From Prevotella aurantiaca JCM 15754 (GTDB taxonomy: Bacteria > Bacteroidota > Bacteroidia > Bacteroidales > Bacteroidaceae), in the NCBI RefSeq assembly GCF_000614025.1, contig NZ_BAKF01000007.1, positions 36,680 through 100,679 of the forward strand: a stretch of 64,000 nt of DNA, read 5' to 3'. The notes below the pieces were generated by a model that was given only the letters and a program-made list of their open reading frames with translations, ran no database searches and was not told the DNA's origin. Below are positions 45,525 through 54,625 of the stretch, one piece after another (the stretch's first letter is position 1; the number at the start of each line of letters is the position of its first letter). Both the position numbers and the translations under genes were made by a program.

Positions 45525-45953
45525 ATGAAAGAATTGAAAGCATCGAAGGAATTTGCAATCCGCTTTAGTGAGGTTGATTCCATGAATGTAGTGTGGCATG
45601 GTTCTTACTCACTTTATTTTGAAGATGCCCGAGAAGCTTTCGGAAAGAAATTTGGATTGGAGTATATGGGATTTTTTGAACATGGTTATTATGCACCATT
45701 AGTAGATCTTTCATTTCACTACAAGAAACCCATCAAGTATGGAATGACACCGCGCATAGATATTATTTACCGTCCTACTGCGGCTGCAAAGATAGTCTTC
45801 GATTATGAAATATACGATACAGAAGACAATAGCCTCATAGCCACAGGAAGTTCCGTACAGGTTTTTATGGATCTTAATTATCAATTGGTCTGGGATAATC
45901 CATCTTTCTACCAAGAATGGAAAGAACGATGGGGACAAGTAGAAAACAGATAA
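45525..45953 (+). CDS. 4-hydroxybenzoyl-CoA thioesterase-like (YbgC/4HBT family) protein
   Basis: 142 aa from ATG 45525 (MKELKASKEFAIRFSEVDSM). Earlier starts at 45492 (ATG) or 45474 (TTG) would overlap the dehydratase gene. The hotdog motif FSEVDSMNVVWHGSYSLYFEDARE has the active-site Asp and the HG. It would release acyl chains or aryl groups from ACP or CoA, either as final off-loading or as editing. Neighbouring genes place it in the polyene pathway. Confidence 0.82.
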   Translation: MKELKASKEFAIRFSEVDSMNVVWHGSYSLYFEDAREAFGKKFGLEYMGFFEHGYYAPLVDLSFHYKKPIKYGMTPRIDIIYRPTAAAKIVFDYEIYDTEDNSLIATGSSVQVFMDLNYQLVWDNPSFYQEWKERWGQVENR

Positions 45954-45979
45954 TTCGTACAGTAAAAATCTGAAGATAT

Positions 45980-47695
45980 ATGATTTATGTTTTAGCCGAT
46001 AATATTATATCTCCTTTGGGCAGAACGTCAGAAGAAAACTATCATGCAGTAAAGGCTGGCAGTTCGGCTATTCGTTCCTATGCTCCTATGACTGATGGAG
46101 TGCCTAATGGTTTTATGGCTTCTTTATTGTCTTCCGATTTTGAGGAAATAGTTTTCAGCTCTGCAAGCAAAGCTATTAGTTTATCAGGAATTAATGTATC
46201 AGATAAGCGTATAATATTTATCTTGAGTTCTACCAAAGGAGCCATTGAAAATCTTGGTAAGACGGAAGATGAGAAACTATATCTTGGAGAAACGGCGCAA
46301 CGCATTGCCACTAGATTAGGTTTTAGAACACGTCCTATTGTAGTATGTAATGCTTGTATTTCTGGGTCTTCAGCTTTAATCTTAGCATCTCGTTTGTTGC
46401 AATTAGGTACGTATGAATATGCTGTTGTATGTGGTGCAGATTGTCCAAGACAATTCATTATTTCTGGTTTCCAATCGTTAAATGCAATGTCTTTTGAAGC
46501 CTGTCGTCCCTTTGATATAGAACGTCAAGGATTGAATTTAGGTGAAGCAGCAGCAACAGTAGTTTTGAGCAGTAAGATTCATAGTCTGTCGGAAGAAAAA
46601 AGAAGCAAACGTATATGGCAAATAGGTCATGGATTTATTAAAAATGATGCATTCCATATCAGTGCACCCTCAAAGATGGCTGAAGGTTTATCAGAAGCGT
46701 TGCAACAGACAATGGAAGGAATAGATAAAGAAGAACTTGCTTTTATCAATGCACATGGAACTGCTACGATGTTTAACGACCAAATGGAGTCGATTGCACT
46801 TCAACGTACAGAACTTATTGATATTCCCATCAATGCATTGAAAGGATATATCGGACATACATTGGGTGCAGCAGGAATTTTTGAGACCATTCTCTGTATG
46901 AAATCCATAGATGATAATACCATTTTAGGAACACGAGGTTATGAAGAATCTGGAGTATCGGGAAATGTAATGATTACTTCAGAAAATCGCAGAACAGAAA
47001 AACCTGCTTTCATTAAAATGCTCTCGGGTTTTGGAGGTTGCAATGCCACTCTTTTTGCAAAATCTGTAGAGTTATCATTTAAGGAATCAGAAGAAAAAAC
47101 TATAATAAATCGCCCTTCTAACACAAAGAAATCGCATCATGTTCGTATTACTCCTAATGGTGCTTGGTTAGATGGGAAGCTTCTTTCACTCATTGGTGAA
47201 AGAGGCGAGAAAAGTCTACTTACATCAATTTATAAACAACTGATAAACGACTATCCAAAGTATTATAAAATGGATGGTCTTTGTCGGTTAGGCTTCGTTG
47301 CATCGGAGTTGTTACTTCAAGCTGAGAAAGCCGAATCAGAAGTGGATAATTCTGTTACCAAAGAGCGGGCAATCATACTATTCAATCACACTTCTTCCAT
47401 CTCGTCCGATAAACGTTATTTAGCGTCAATAGCCGATAAGGACAATTTTTTCCCAAGTCCTTCCGTTTTTGTATATACATTACCTAATATCGTTACAGGC
47501 GAAATAGCGATTCGTAATGGTTATCATGGTGAGACGTCTTTTTATATTCTCCCCCAAAGAGATGAAAAACAGATGAGTGAAGTTATAGAAACTGCATTTG
47601 TAGATAGAAAGACAAAAAGCGTATTGACAGGATGGCTCGATTATGAAGACAACGAAAATTTTGAGGCAGATATGTATATATTATGTGCCGAATAA
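45980..47695 (+). CDS. Ketosynthase fused to a second KS-like (Ketoacyl-synt_2-type) domain, I
   Basis: 571 aa. The KS domain spans about 1-360, with Cys126 (CNACISGSS), His259 (NAHGTAT) and His293 (GYIGHTLGA), so it is catalytically equipped. The remaining 200 residues (from about 375) form a second alpha/beta part with the feel of an N-terminal half KS (GAWLDGKLLSLIG, AIILFNHTSSISSDKRY, IAIRNGYHGETSFYIL). It lacks catalytic residues. In gammaproteobacterial aryl polyene systems such a KS-like partner (ApeC-type) is a separate protein; here it is fused. Confidence 0.78.
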   Translation: MIYVLADNIISPLGRTSEENYHAVKAGSSAIRSYAPMTDGVPNGFMASLLSSDFEEIVFSSASKAISLSGINVSDKRIIFILSSTKGAIENLGKTEDEKLYLGETAQRIATRLGFRTRPIVVCNACISGSSALILASRLLQLGTYEYAVVCGADCPRQFIISGFQSLNAMSFEACRPFDIERQGLNLGEAAATVVLSSKIHSLSEEKRSKRIWQIGHGFIKNDAFHISAPSKMAEGLSEALQQTMEGIDKEELAFINAHGTATMFNDQMESIALQRTELIDIPINALKGYIGHTLGAAGIFETILCMKSIDDNTILGTRGYEESGVSGNVMITSENRRTEKPAFIKMLSGFGGCNATLFAKSVELSFKESEEKTIINRPSNTKKSHHVRITPNGAWLDGKLLSLIGERGEKSLLTSIYKQLINDYPKYYKMDGLCRLGFVASELLLQAEKAESEVDNSVTKERAIILFNHTSSISSDKRYLASIADKDNFFPSPSVFVYTLPNIVTGEIAIRNGYHGETSFYILPQRDEKQMSEVIETAFVDRKTKSVLTGWLDYEDNENFEADMYILCAE

Positions 47696-47760
47696 ATTAT
47701 AATTAATAAATAAAAAAATTATAATAACAAATAAAAAATTTATAATAATAAAATTGACAG
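47696..47760. repeat. Low-complexity AT tract with 21-22 bp periodicity
   Basis: The 71-bp gap between a KS and an ACP gene is almost pure A/T, with TTATAA-type runs at 47697, 47719 and 47740. It resembles a degenerate 21-22 bp repeat but has no clear palindromic arms. Nothing else is visible here. Confidence 0.35.
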
Positions 47761-47766
47761 TTTATA

Positions 47767-48024
47767 ATGAAAGAATTGATAAAGGAACTTAAAGAAGAAA
47801 TTATTAAGGCGTTGAACCTTGAAGAGATGACTCCTGACGATATTGATGAGAACGAAGCTCTCTTCGGTGATGGCTTGGGTTTAGATTCAATTGATGCTTT
47901 AGAACTGATAGTTCTTTTGGAAAAGAAATACGGCATTAAATTGGATAATCCTGCTGAAGGAAAGAAAATTTTCACGAACGTGGCTGCTATTGCTGATTAT
48001 GTCAGTAAGAACAGAAAGAAATAA
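47767..48024 (+). CDS. Acyl carrier protein 2 of the polyene locus
   Basis: 85 aa. Phosphopantetheine site Ser41 in DGLGLDSIDALEL. Placed between two KS-fusion genes. The DG-L-GLDSID form differs from ACP1, suggesting a separate role such as starter loading or a different partner KS. Confidence 0.92.
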   Translation: MKELIKELKEEIIKALNLEEMTPDDIDENEALFGDGLGLDSIDALELIVLLEKKYGIKLDNPAEGKKIFTNVAAIADYVSKNRKK

Positions 48025-48063
48025 GTGAGTCCACCTCTTTTAAATAATGCGTGAACAGATAAA

Positions 48064-49842
48064 ATGAATATTGCAATTACAGGTGAAGGAATAGTTTCTG
48101 CCATTGGCTTAAATAAGCAGGAGGTGCTACAATCATTGCTTAAAAAGCAAAGTGGTATTGGAAAGATGAAACATCTCCAGTCGATTCATCATGAGTTGGC
48201 TGTTGGAGAAGTCGACTTGTCAAATGAAAAGATGAAGGAGATTCTTGGTATTCCTGCATCACAGATGATGAGCCGCACTGCCTTAATGGGTATCATTGCA
48301 ATACAACAGGCATTGGACGATGCCAATATCATTATTGACGATATCTTGGCGCAAAAAAAGAGAGGAGAACATTTGCGTATCGCTCTTATTTCTGGTACTA
48401 CTGTAGGTGGAATGGATATCACTGAACTTTGTTTCGATAATCTAAACGAAGAGAGTGATTTAGAATTCTTACATCATCATGACTGTGGAAGTAGTACAAA
48501 CTTTATGGCCCAACACTTCGGTATTTTTACGGAAGTAACGACATTGTCTACGGCATGTTCATCTGCTGCTAATGCAATTATGTTTGGTGCACGATTATTA
48601 AAACATGGATATGCCGATATTGTTGTGGCAGGTGGCACTGAAGCATTGTCGCGTTTTCATCTTAATGGTTTCAACTCATTGATGATTCTTGATCATCAGC
48701 AATGCCGTCCTTTCGATAATACCCGTGCAGGACTGAATTTAGGTGAAGGTGCTGCTTTTGTTGTGCTTGAATCTGACGAAATAGCATTAAAACGAGGTGT
48801 GAAACCACACGTGTATCTTACTGGTTATGGTAATGCTTGTGATGCATTTCATCAGACAGCATCTTCAGAAAATGGTGAGGGGGCATATCTTGCAATGAAA
48901 GAAGCATTGGATATGGCGCAAGTCAATCCAGATGAAATACAATATGTAAATGCTCATGGTACAGGAACTCCCAATAATGACCAAAGCGAGAGTGTTTCCT
49001 TGCAGCGTCTTTTTGGTAAAAATATGCCTTTGGTATCCAGTACAAAGTCATTTACTGGTCATACTACAAGTGCTTCAGGAGGTATAGAGGCTGTTATCTG
49101 CATTTTGGCAATGCAAAACCATTTCGTTCCTGCTAATATAGGTTGGAAAAATCAGATGGAAACAGGCATTACGCCAACGCTTGGAGTTGAAAATATAGCT
49201 TTAAAGCACGTTCTTTGTAATTCGTTTGGATTTGGTGGAAATGACTCTTCTTTGTTATTCTCTGTTCAACCCACAGTAGTAAATACTACTGAAGGTTCGG
49301 AAAACGAAATTAAAATTCTATCCTGTGTAGAGATTACTTCTGAAGAAGAATTAGAAGGAATCCGTAAGTACGTAAAGCCTTTAGAAGTACGTCGTATGGG
49401 AAAAATTATGAAGAGTTCGCTTCTGTCTTCTATGGAAGCATTGGCACAGGCAAATATTGAAATACCTGATGCAATTATCACTGGCACCATTTATGGTTGT
49501 TTGGAATATAGCGAACTTCTGTTGGAACAGATGAAAGAAGAAGGTGAAACAATGTTGAAGCCTACTCATTTCATGCAAAGTACGCATAACACTATAGGCA
49601 GCAATATTGCCATTAAAACAAAATGTCATGGCTATAATGTTACCTATACGCAAGGAGTAGAATCTTTAGAATGGGCGATTCGCGATGCTGAAATGCTTAT
49701 AAAGGAAGGAAAAGCAAAAACAGTTCTTGTAGGATGCCACGATGAAAGTACACCACTCTTTAACTCATTACTGGAGCGTGATGGTGCTGAGAAACTTCCA
49801 GTGGTTCATTCAATAGCAATGGTATTAACATGTGGAAAGTAG
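48064..49842 (+). CDS. Ketosynthase fused to a second KS-like domain, II
   Basis: 592 aa. KS domain about 1-400 with Cys165 (LSTACSSAAN), His298 (NAHGTGT) and His333 (SFTGHTTSA). A C-terminal 180-residue KS-like part follows (from about 420; MGKIMKSSLLSSMEALAQ, AIITGTIYGCLEYSE, MQSTHNTIGSNIAIK), matching the Ketoacyl-synt_2/ApeC pattern and lacking a catalytic Cys. Same architecture as the upstream KS-fusion, probably by duplication. The last 13 nt overlap the transporter gene. Confidence 0.82.
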   Translation: MNIAITGEGIVSAIGLNKQEVLQSLLKKQSGIGKMKHLQSIHHELAVGEVDLSNEKMKEILGIPASQMMSRTALMGIIAIQQALDDANIIIDDILAQKKRGEHLRIALISGTTVGGMDITELCFDNLNEESDLEFLHHHDCGSSTNFMAQHFGIFTEVTTLSTACSSAANAIMFGARLLKHGYADIVVAGGTEALSRFHLNGFNSLMILDHQQCRPFDNTRAGLNLGEGAAFVVLESDEIALKRGVKPHVYLTGYGNACDAFHQTASSENGEGAYLAMKEALDMAQVNPDEIQYVNAHGTGTPNNDQSESVSLQRLFGKNMPLVSSTKSFTGHTTSASGGIEAVICILAMQNHFVPANIGWKNQMETGITPTLGVENIALKHVLCNSFGFGGNDSSLLFSVQPTVVNTTEGSENEIKILSCVEITSEEELEGIRKYVKPLEVRRMGKIMKSSLLSSMEALAQANIEIPDAIITGTIYGCLEYSELLLEQMKEEGETMLKPTHFMQSTHNTIGSNIAIKTKCHGYNVTYTQGVESLEWAIRDAEMLIKEGKAKTVLVGCHDESTPLFNSLLERDGAEKLPVVHSIAMVLTCGK

Positions 49843-50184
49843 TTATATTATCAGTTATTCAGAGTTCCCTATTGGCAGGAGGGCAAGTTTTTTTTGAAGT
49901 TTGCTCTTCAGAAAATGTTACCTTTTGGTTGGACTCGTGTATTCTGGGGTAGTCTACTTCTTAATTGGCAGTTTGCTTGTAGCGGTTTATTCTTTGGGGC
50001 AAGTTCGGTTTTATGGATGTATATCATTAAGAACTATCCTTTGAGTGTCGCTTATCCAATGATTAGTTTGAGTTATGTGTTTGGTCTTTTAGCAGCACTT
50101 CTCTTTTTCCACGAATCAGTATCAGTAACCAAGTGGGTGGGAGTAGGCCTTATAATATTAGGTTGTTGCATAATAGCCAAGTAA
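49830..50184 (+). pseudogene. Small EamA/SMR-like membrane transporter, frameshifted in a T8 run
   Basis: Frame one from ATG 49830 (MWKVVILSVIQSSLLAGGQVFF) stops just after a run of eight T (49888-49895). Frame two gives LKFALQKMLPFGWTRVF and then three more membrane segments to 50184. With seven T the gene reads through as a 117-aa four-helix protein. Such proteins export small or lipid-linked molecules (4-amino-arabinose flippase-like). Either a sequencing error in the homopolymer or a slip site; start overlaps the upstream KS gene. Confidence 0.75.
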
Positions 50185-50197
50185 AAATAAATGTAAG

Positions 50198-50818
50198 ATG
50201 AAAAAGTTATTATTATTGATGGCGCTGTGTTTCGTCATGTTAAGTATTTCTGCACAGGGAACAAATGAAGCAAAGATAAGACAGCAGATAGAGACTGCTG
50301 CATCAAATATGAAATCGATGCAATGTGATTTCGTACAGACGAAATATCTTCGTATGCTTAATGACAAGATGGTTTCTACAGGTAAAATGTATTATCAGCA
50401 GTCTGACAAGCTTCGTTGGGAATATACCTCGCCTTATTCTTATGCATTTGTATTGAATGGGTCTAAAGTTCTTATCAGCAAAGGAAGTCGTAATGATGTC
50501 ATAAATGTCAATCAAAGTAAGTTTTTTAAGGAGATTGCTCGTATTATGATGAACAGCGTTGTGGGAAAAGCACTCAATGATAAACGTGATTTTAAAGTAA
50601 GTCTTTCAACAACAACGTCAGAATATATAGCAACACTCTATCCGCAACAGAAACAAATGCAGCAGATGTTTCAAAAGATAATTCTTCATTTTAACAAACA
50701 AAAGGCGATGGTTGCAAAGGTAGAACTTATAGAGAAACGTGGAGACCATACAGTTATTGAAATGAAAAATGTGAAAGTAAACAGTCCGATAAATGCAAAG
50801 ATATTTACTGTTAATTAG
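50198..50818 (+). CDS. LolA-like outer-membrane lipoprotein carrier
   Basis: 206 aa. Signal peptide (LLLLMALCFVMLSISAQG). MQCDFVQTKYLRMLNDKMVSTGKMYYQQ and LRWEYTSPYSYAFVLNG are the LolA-family beta-sheet blocks. In this locus it probably carries the lipid-linked polyene or a lipoprotein partner across the periplasm; LolA-like proteins are a usual part of aryl polyene loci. Overlaps the next gene by 26 nt. Confidence 0.85.
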   Translation: MKKLLLLMALCFVMLSISAQGTNEAKIRQQIETAASNMKSMQCDFVQTKYLRMLNDKMVSTGKMYYQQSDKLRWEYTSPYSYAFVLNGSKVLISKGSRNDVINVNQSKFFKEIARIMMNSVVGKALNDKRDFKVSLSTTTSEYIATLYPQQKQMQQMFQKIILHFNKQKAMVAKVELIEKRGDHTVIEMKNVKVNSPINAKIFTVN

Positions 50819-51263
50819 TTTTATTCTTCTTTCCACCTTAATGGTTACGGTGAGAGCGCAAGAAGTTGACCAAAAGCCATTGCAAGACAGCATAGGTAGC
50901 AGGGCAAAATTTTCCACAACCATAGAGATGTCAAAGGGCTATCTTAGTGGAATTTCCGTGCTTGTGAGAGAAACTGATGTCTTTCGTGGTGTTCTGTTCA
51001 ATGAATTTGGTATCACAGCACTTGAATTTACTTATAATCCTCAGAAGAAGAAAGTTAAGTTAGAGCAAGTCATCGCAATGCTCGACAAATGGTATATCCG
51101 ACGTGTAATAAAAAAAGATTTGCGATGTGTGATAGAGAATTTATTGAAAGGTATTTCTCAATATAAAGATGAGAAATATCATATTAGTTATAAGTTCTCG
51201 TTGATGGATGAAAAAGCAGAACCCAAAGTAATAGAAGAAAGCATTGATGCAACTGAAGAATAA
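50793..51263 (+). CDS. Secreted hypothetical protein of the polyene locus
   Basis: 156 aa. Signal peptide (LLLISFILLSTLMVTVRAQ), then a small alpha/beta domain with FSTTIEMSKGYLSGISVLV, VLFNEFGITALEFTY and VKLEQVIAMLDKWY. I do not recognise a named family; the sequence pattern resembles periplasmic partner proteins found next to LolA-like genes. Likely periplasmic or inner-face outer membrane. Overlaps the dehydratase gene at its 3' end. Confidence 0.65.
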   Translation: MQRYLLLISFILLSTLMVTVRAQEVDQKPLQDSIGSRAKFSTTIEMSKGYLSGISVLVRETDVFRGVLFNEFGITALEFTYNPQKKKVKLEQVIAMLDKWYIRRVIKKDLRCVIENLLKGISQYKDEKYHISYKFSLMDEKAEPKVIEESIDATEE

Positions 51264-51642
51264 TTTATATAAGATAATCAGTAACGAGGAAGATAGTTCG
51301 ATGGTCAATTATACCATTGAACTAAATCCTTCTTGCGTTATCTATCAAGCACATTTCCCAAAAGAGCCTATCACACCAGGTGTATGTATTGTTCAGATAG
51401 GTAAGGAGCTCATTGAAGAATTGCTTACAGAAAAGATGTCTGTATCTTGTAAATTAGAAATCGTCAAGGTTAAGAACGTAAAGTTCTTATCTGTAATTTC
51501 TCCTCGTGATACTTTGCATATTATGTATCAAATGAAGAAAGTGGAATTGTCTGACGATAATAAAATGGTTGAAGCGCAATGGGTGGTTCTTTCAGATGAA
51601 AAGGTAATGGCAAAGACTTCTTTAGTGATGAAAGTCGTATGA
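51247..51642 (+). CDS. Second hotdog-fold dehydratase (ApeI/FabZ-like)
   Basis: 131 aa from ATG 51247. YQAHFPKEPITPGVCIVQIG is the FabZ/FabA-type catalytic region with His in AHFP and the PGV turn. It lacks the long central helix variation of full FabZ. With the dehydratase at 45023, the locus encodes two hotdog dehydratases, as in other aryl polyene loci, where they may pair. Stop overlaps the next start (ATGA). Confidence 0.82.
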   Translation: MQLKNNLYKIISNEEDSSMVNYTIELNPSCVIYQAHFPKEPITPGVCIVQIGKELIEELLTEKMSVSCKLEIVKVKNVKFLSVISPRDTLHIMYQMKKVELSDDNKMVEAQWVVLSDEKVMAKTSLVMKVV

Positions 51643-53129
51643 TGAATGAGGAACTGAAAAAGCAATTAAAAAGTAGACGCATCTGTGTTGTCATTCCTAC
51701 TTATAATAATGACAAGACGATAAAAGCAGTGGTGGAACAAAGTCTTCACTATTGTGATGATATTATCGTTGTAGCAGATGGGTGTACAGATAATACCATG
51801 AGCCTCTTACATGATATTGATAATATCAAGATAGTGGCATATCCACAAAATAAAGGAAAAGGATATGCTCTGAAAACGGGATTTAAAAAAGCTTTAGAAG
51901 AAGGCTTTTCATATGCTATAACTCTTGATGGCGATGGACAACACTATCCAGAAAATATTCCACATTTCCTAAAAGCTAATCAAGAACATCCCCATGCCTT
52001 AATAGTTGGTAACCGACAATTAGAAGGTGTTGACCGTTCAAAAGGCAGTTCATTTGCCAATAAGTTTTCTAACTTTTGGTTTTATATACAAACAGGAAAA
52101 CGTTTAGCTGATACACAAACGGGTTATCGCCTTTATCCTTTGCGTAAATTACATGGATTGTCTTTGCTCACTTCACGTTATGAAGCAGAGTTGGAATTAC
52201 TTGTTTTTGCTTCTTGGCACGGAACAAAAATAGTTTCTATTCCCGTACAGGTATATTATCCTCCTCGTGCAGAACGAGTAAGTCATTTCCGACCAGGAAA
52301 AGATTTTGCACGTATTAGTGTTCTAAATACTGTACTTTGTTTCTTGGCAATTGTTTATGGATTACCTCTTAGGTTGTGGCGCGCATTGATGATTTTCGTT
52401 CGAACAACTTATTCTTTATTATTCTTCCTTTTTTTTACGTTATTGGTCTTTAGTCCCTTTGTATGGATTTATACCAAACTGTTCAAAATGACAGAAAAAA
52501 GAAGGTATCGTCTCCATCAACTCATTTATCATGCATCACGTTTTGTGATGATTCATCATGGTATCCCAGGAACGAAATATCAATATAAGGTGCCAGAAGA
52601 TATTGACTTTAATAAGCCACGTATTATCATTTGTAATCATCAATCACATCTTGACTTGATGTGTCAGTTGGTATTTACACCAAAAATAATTTTTCTTACC
52701 AATGCATGGGTATGGAATAATCCTTTTTATGGCTCACTTATTCGACATGCTGAATATTTGCCTGTTAAGGAAGGATTAGAAGAAATAATGCCTCACTTGC
52801 GTTCACTCATAGAACGTGGTTATAGTATAGCTGTTTATCCAGAAGGTACACGTTCTAAAGATTGCCGTATCGGAAGATTTCATCAAGGAGCATTCTATAT
52901 GGCACAGGAATTTGGTTTAGAAATACTTCCGATGTATCTCTATGGACCAGGAAAGATTCTTCCTAAGACAGGTTATCGTCTACATAAAGGTAAATTCTTT
53001 GTTGAAGTAGGTGAACCTTTGACACAGAATGAACTATTAGCAATGGGCGATCTAAGACAACAAGCTTCTGAGATGCGTAAGCGTTACAAGAAGAAGTATG
53101 AAGATATAGCTAATAAGATGGAACGATGA
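51639..53129 (+). CDS. Glycosyltransferase family 2 - PlsC acyltransferase fusion
   Basis: 496 aa. GT2 domain about 10-240 (VVIPTYNNDKTIKAVV, VADGCTDNT, ITLDGDGQHYP with the DxD-like GDG, TGYRLYP). A middle hydrophobic helix follows (about 250-285; TTYSLLFFLFFTLLVF). A PlsC domain is at about 300-480, with ICNHQSHLD (H-x4-D) and VYPEGTRSKD. It could add a sugar and an acyl chain to a lipid or to the polyene head group at the inner membrane. ATGA coupling at both ends. Confidence 0.87.
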   Translation: MMNEELKKQLKSRRICVVIPTYNNDKTIKAVVEQSLHYCDDIIVVADGCTDNTMSLLHDIDNIKIVAYPQNKGKGYALKTGFKKALEEGFSYAITLDGDGQHYPENIPHFLKANQEHPHALIVGNRQLEGVDRSKGSSFANKFSNFWFYIQTGKRLADTQTGYRLYPLRKLHGLSLLTSRYEAELELLVFASWHGTKIVSIPVQVYYPPRAERVSHFRPGKDFARISVLNTVLCFLAIVYGLPLRLWRALMIFVRTTYSLLFFLFFTLLVFSPFVWIYTKLFKMTEKRRYRLHQLIYHASRFVMIHHGIPGTKYQYKVPEDIDFNKPRIIICNHQSHLDLMCQLVFTPKIIFLTNAWVWNNPFYGSLIRHAEYLPVKEGLEEIMPHLRSLIERGYSIAVYPEGTRSKDCRIGRFHQGAFYMAQEFGLEILPMYLYGPGKILPKTGYRLHKGKFFVEVGEPLTQNELLAMGDLRQQASEMRKRYKKKYEDIANKMER

Positions 53130-54625
53130 CAAAGCAGAAGGTTATTATTATTGGCAGCGGATTAGGAGGTTTGTCATCAGGAGTTATCTTGGCTAAGAAT
53201 GGTTATGACGTAACTGTACTTGAACAAGGTATTCAAGTAGGAGGTTGTCTACAATGTTTTACTCGGCGTGGTGCAAAGTTTGAAACAGGAATGCATTTTA
53301 TTGGTAGTGCTGCACCTGGACAGACATTAGACAAGTTGATGAAATATTTGGAAATAGACAAGGAAGTAACCCTCTCACAATTGAATAGTCAGAGTTATGA
53401 TGTTGTGGCCTTAGATGGTAAACGATATGAATTTGCCAATGGTAGAGAAGCTTTTATTAAAAAGATGGCAACGTACTTTCCCAACCAATATTCTAATTTG
53501 GTGAAGTATTTTGATTTGATAGAAGAAGTTGCCAATGCATCTTCACTTCATTCTCTAAAGTATGCTGAATCAGACTCTGCATTGAATATGGAATATCAGT
53601 TACGTTCTATCAGCGAAGTGATAGACGAGATAATTACCGACCCAGTTCTTGCAAATGTTTTGGTAGGTAATCTTCCGCTTTATGCTGCAGAGAAGGGAAA
53701 AACGCCTTTCTCTACCCATGCTTTTATCATGGATTTCTATAATCAGAGTGCTTTCCGAATCAAAGGAGGTAGCGATAAAATAGCATCCGCCTTAGTTAAT
53801 ACCATCAATCGTTATGGTGGAAAGGTGCTAAAAAGAAAGAAAGTAACAAAGATAGTTTGTGATGATACGCATGCCGTTGGTGTGGAAGTAAATGATAACG
53901 AAATGATGCCTTGCGATATTATTGTTTCCGATGCGCATCCTATTCGTACATTAGAACTATTAGATACAAAATTGATTCGTCCTGCTTTTCGTAAGCGCAT
54001 CAATCAAATCCCGCAAACGGTGGGAGGTTTCTCTGTTTATCTACATTTTAAAGCAGATACGGTTCCTTATCTAAACTATAATTATTATGGTTATCAGAGA
54101 ACAACGCCTTGGGATTGTGAGAAATATACAGAACAAAGTTGGCCAAAGGGATTCCTTTATATGCATTTCTGTCCAGAGAATGATTCGCAGTATGCTTCAA
54201 CAGGAGTTATTCTTTCTTATATGCAGATGGCTGATGTTGAGAAATGGAAAGGAACAGCTATTGGGAAAAGAGGAGAAGATTACGAAACTTTTAAGAAGGA
54301 AAAAGCAGAACAACTTTTAGATGTGTTAGAAGAACATTTCCCTTGTATACGTTCACAAATTCAAACATATTATACCTCAACTCCGCTTACTTATCTTGAC
54401 TATACTGGTACGGAAGGAGGTTCTATGTATGGTAATGCTAAAGACATCAGTTTAGGAAGTGCGTGTAGAGTTCCGCAGCGAACAAAAGTTCCTAACCTCT
54501 ATCTTACAGGGCAAAATATCAATTCTCATGGTATGTTGGGAGTTTTAGTCGGTGCTATCGTTACTTGCAGTGAGTTGTTAACAGCAAAAACCATCTATGA
54601 ACAGATAAAGGAGGCAAATGAATGA
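53126..54625 (+). CDS. CrtI/RetSat-like FAD-dependent oxidoreductase I
   Basis: 499 aa. N-terminal FAD-binding IIGSGLGGLSSGVILAKNG, then GGCLQCFTRRGAKFETGMH and a C-terminal GGSMYGNAKDISLG plus YLTGQNINSHGMLG that closes the FAD site. Similar to phytoene desaturases and retinol saturases, enzymes that add or remove double bonds in polyenes. Role in this locus unknown. Overlaps the next, paralogous gene by 4 nt. Confidence 0.85.
   Translation: MTKQKVIIIGSGLGGLSSGVILAKNGYDVTVLEQGIQVGGCLQCFTRRGAKFETGMHFIGSAAPGQTLDKLMKYLEIDKEVTLSQLNSQSYDVVALDGKRYEFANGREAFIKKMATYFPNQYSNLVKYFDLIEEVANASSLHSLKYAESDSALNMEYQLRSISEVIDEIITDPVLANVLVGNLPLYAAEKGKTPFSTHAFIMDFYNQSAFRIKGGSDKIASALVNTINRYGGKVLKRKKVTKIVCDDTHAVGVEVNDNEMMPCDIIVSDAHPIRTLELLDTKLIRPAFRKRINQIPQTVGGFSVYLHFKADTVPYLNYNYYGYQRTTPWDCEKYTEQSWPKGFLYMHFCPENDSQYASTGVILSYMQMADVEKWKGTAIGKRGEDYETFKKEKAEQLLDVLEEHFPCIRSQIQTYYTSTPLTYLDYTGTEGGSMYGNAKDISLGSACRVPQRTKVPNLYLTGQNINSHGMLGVLVGAIVTCSELLTAKTIYEQIKEANE

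Noticed and set aside
47696..47760. A fifth 22-bp palindromic array in the AT tract between KS and ACP genes
   Set aside because: Spacing is 21-22 bp but no complementary 5-bp arms are present; low complexity explains it.
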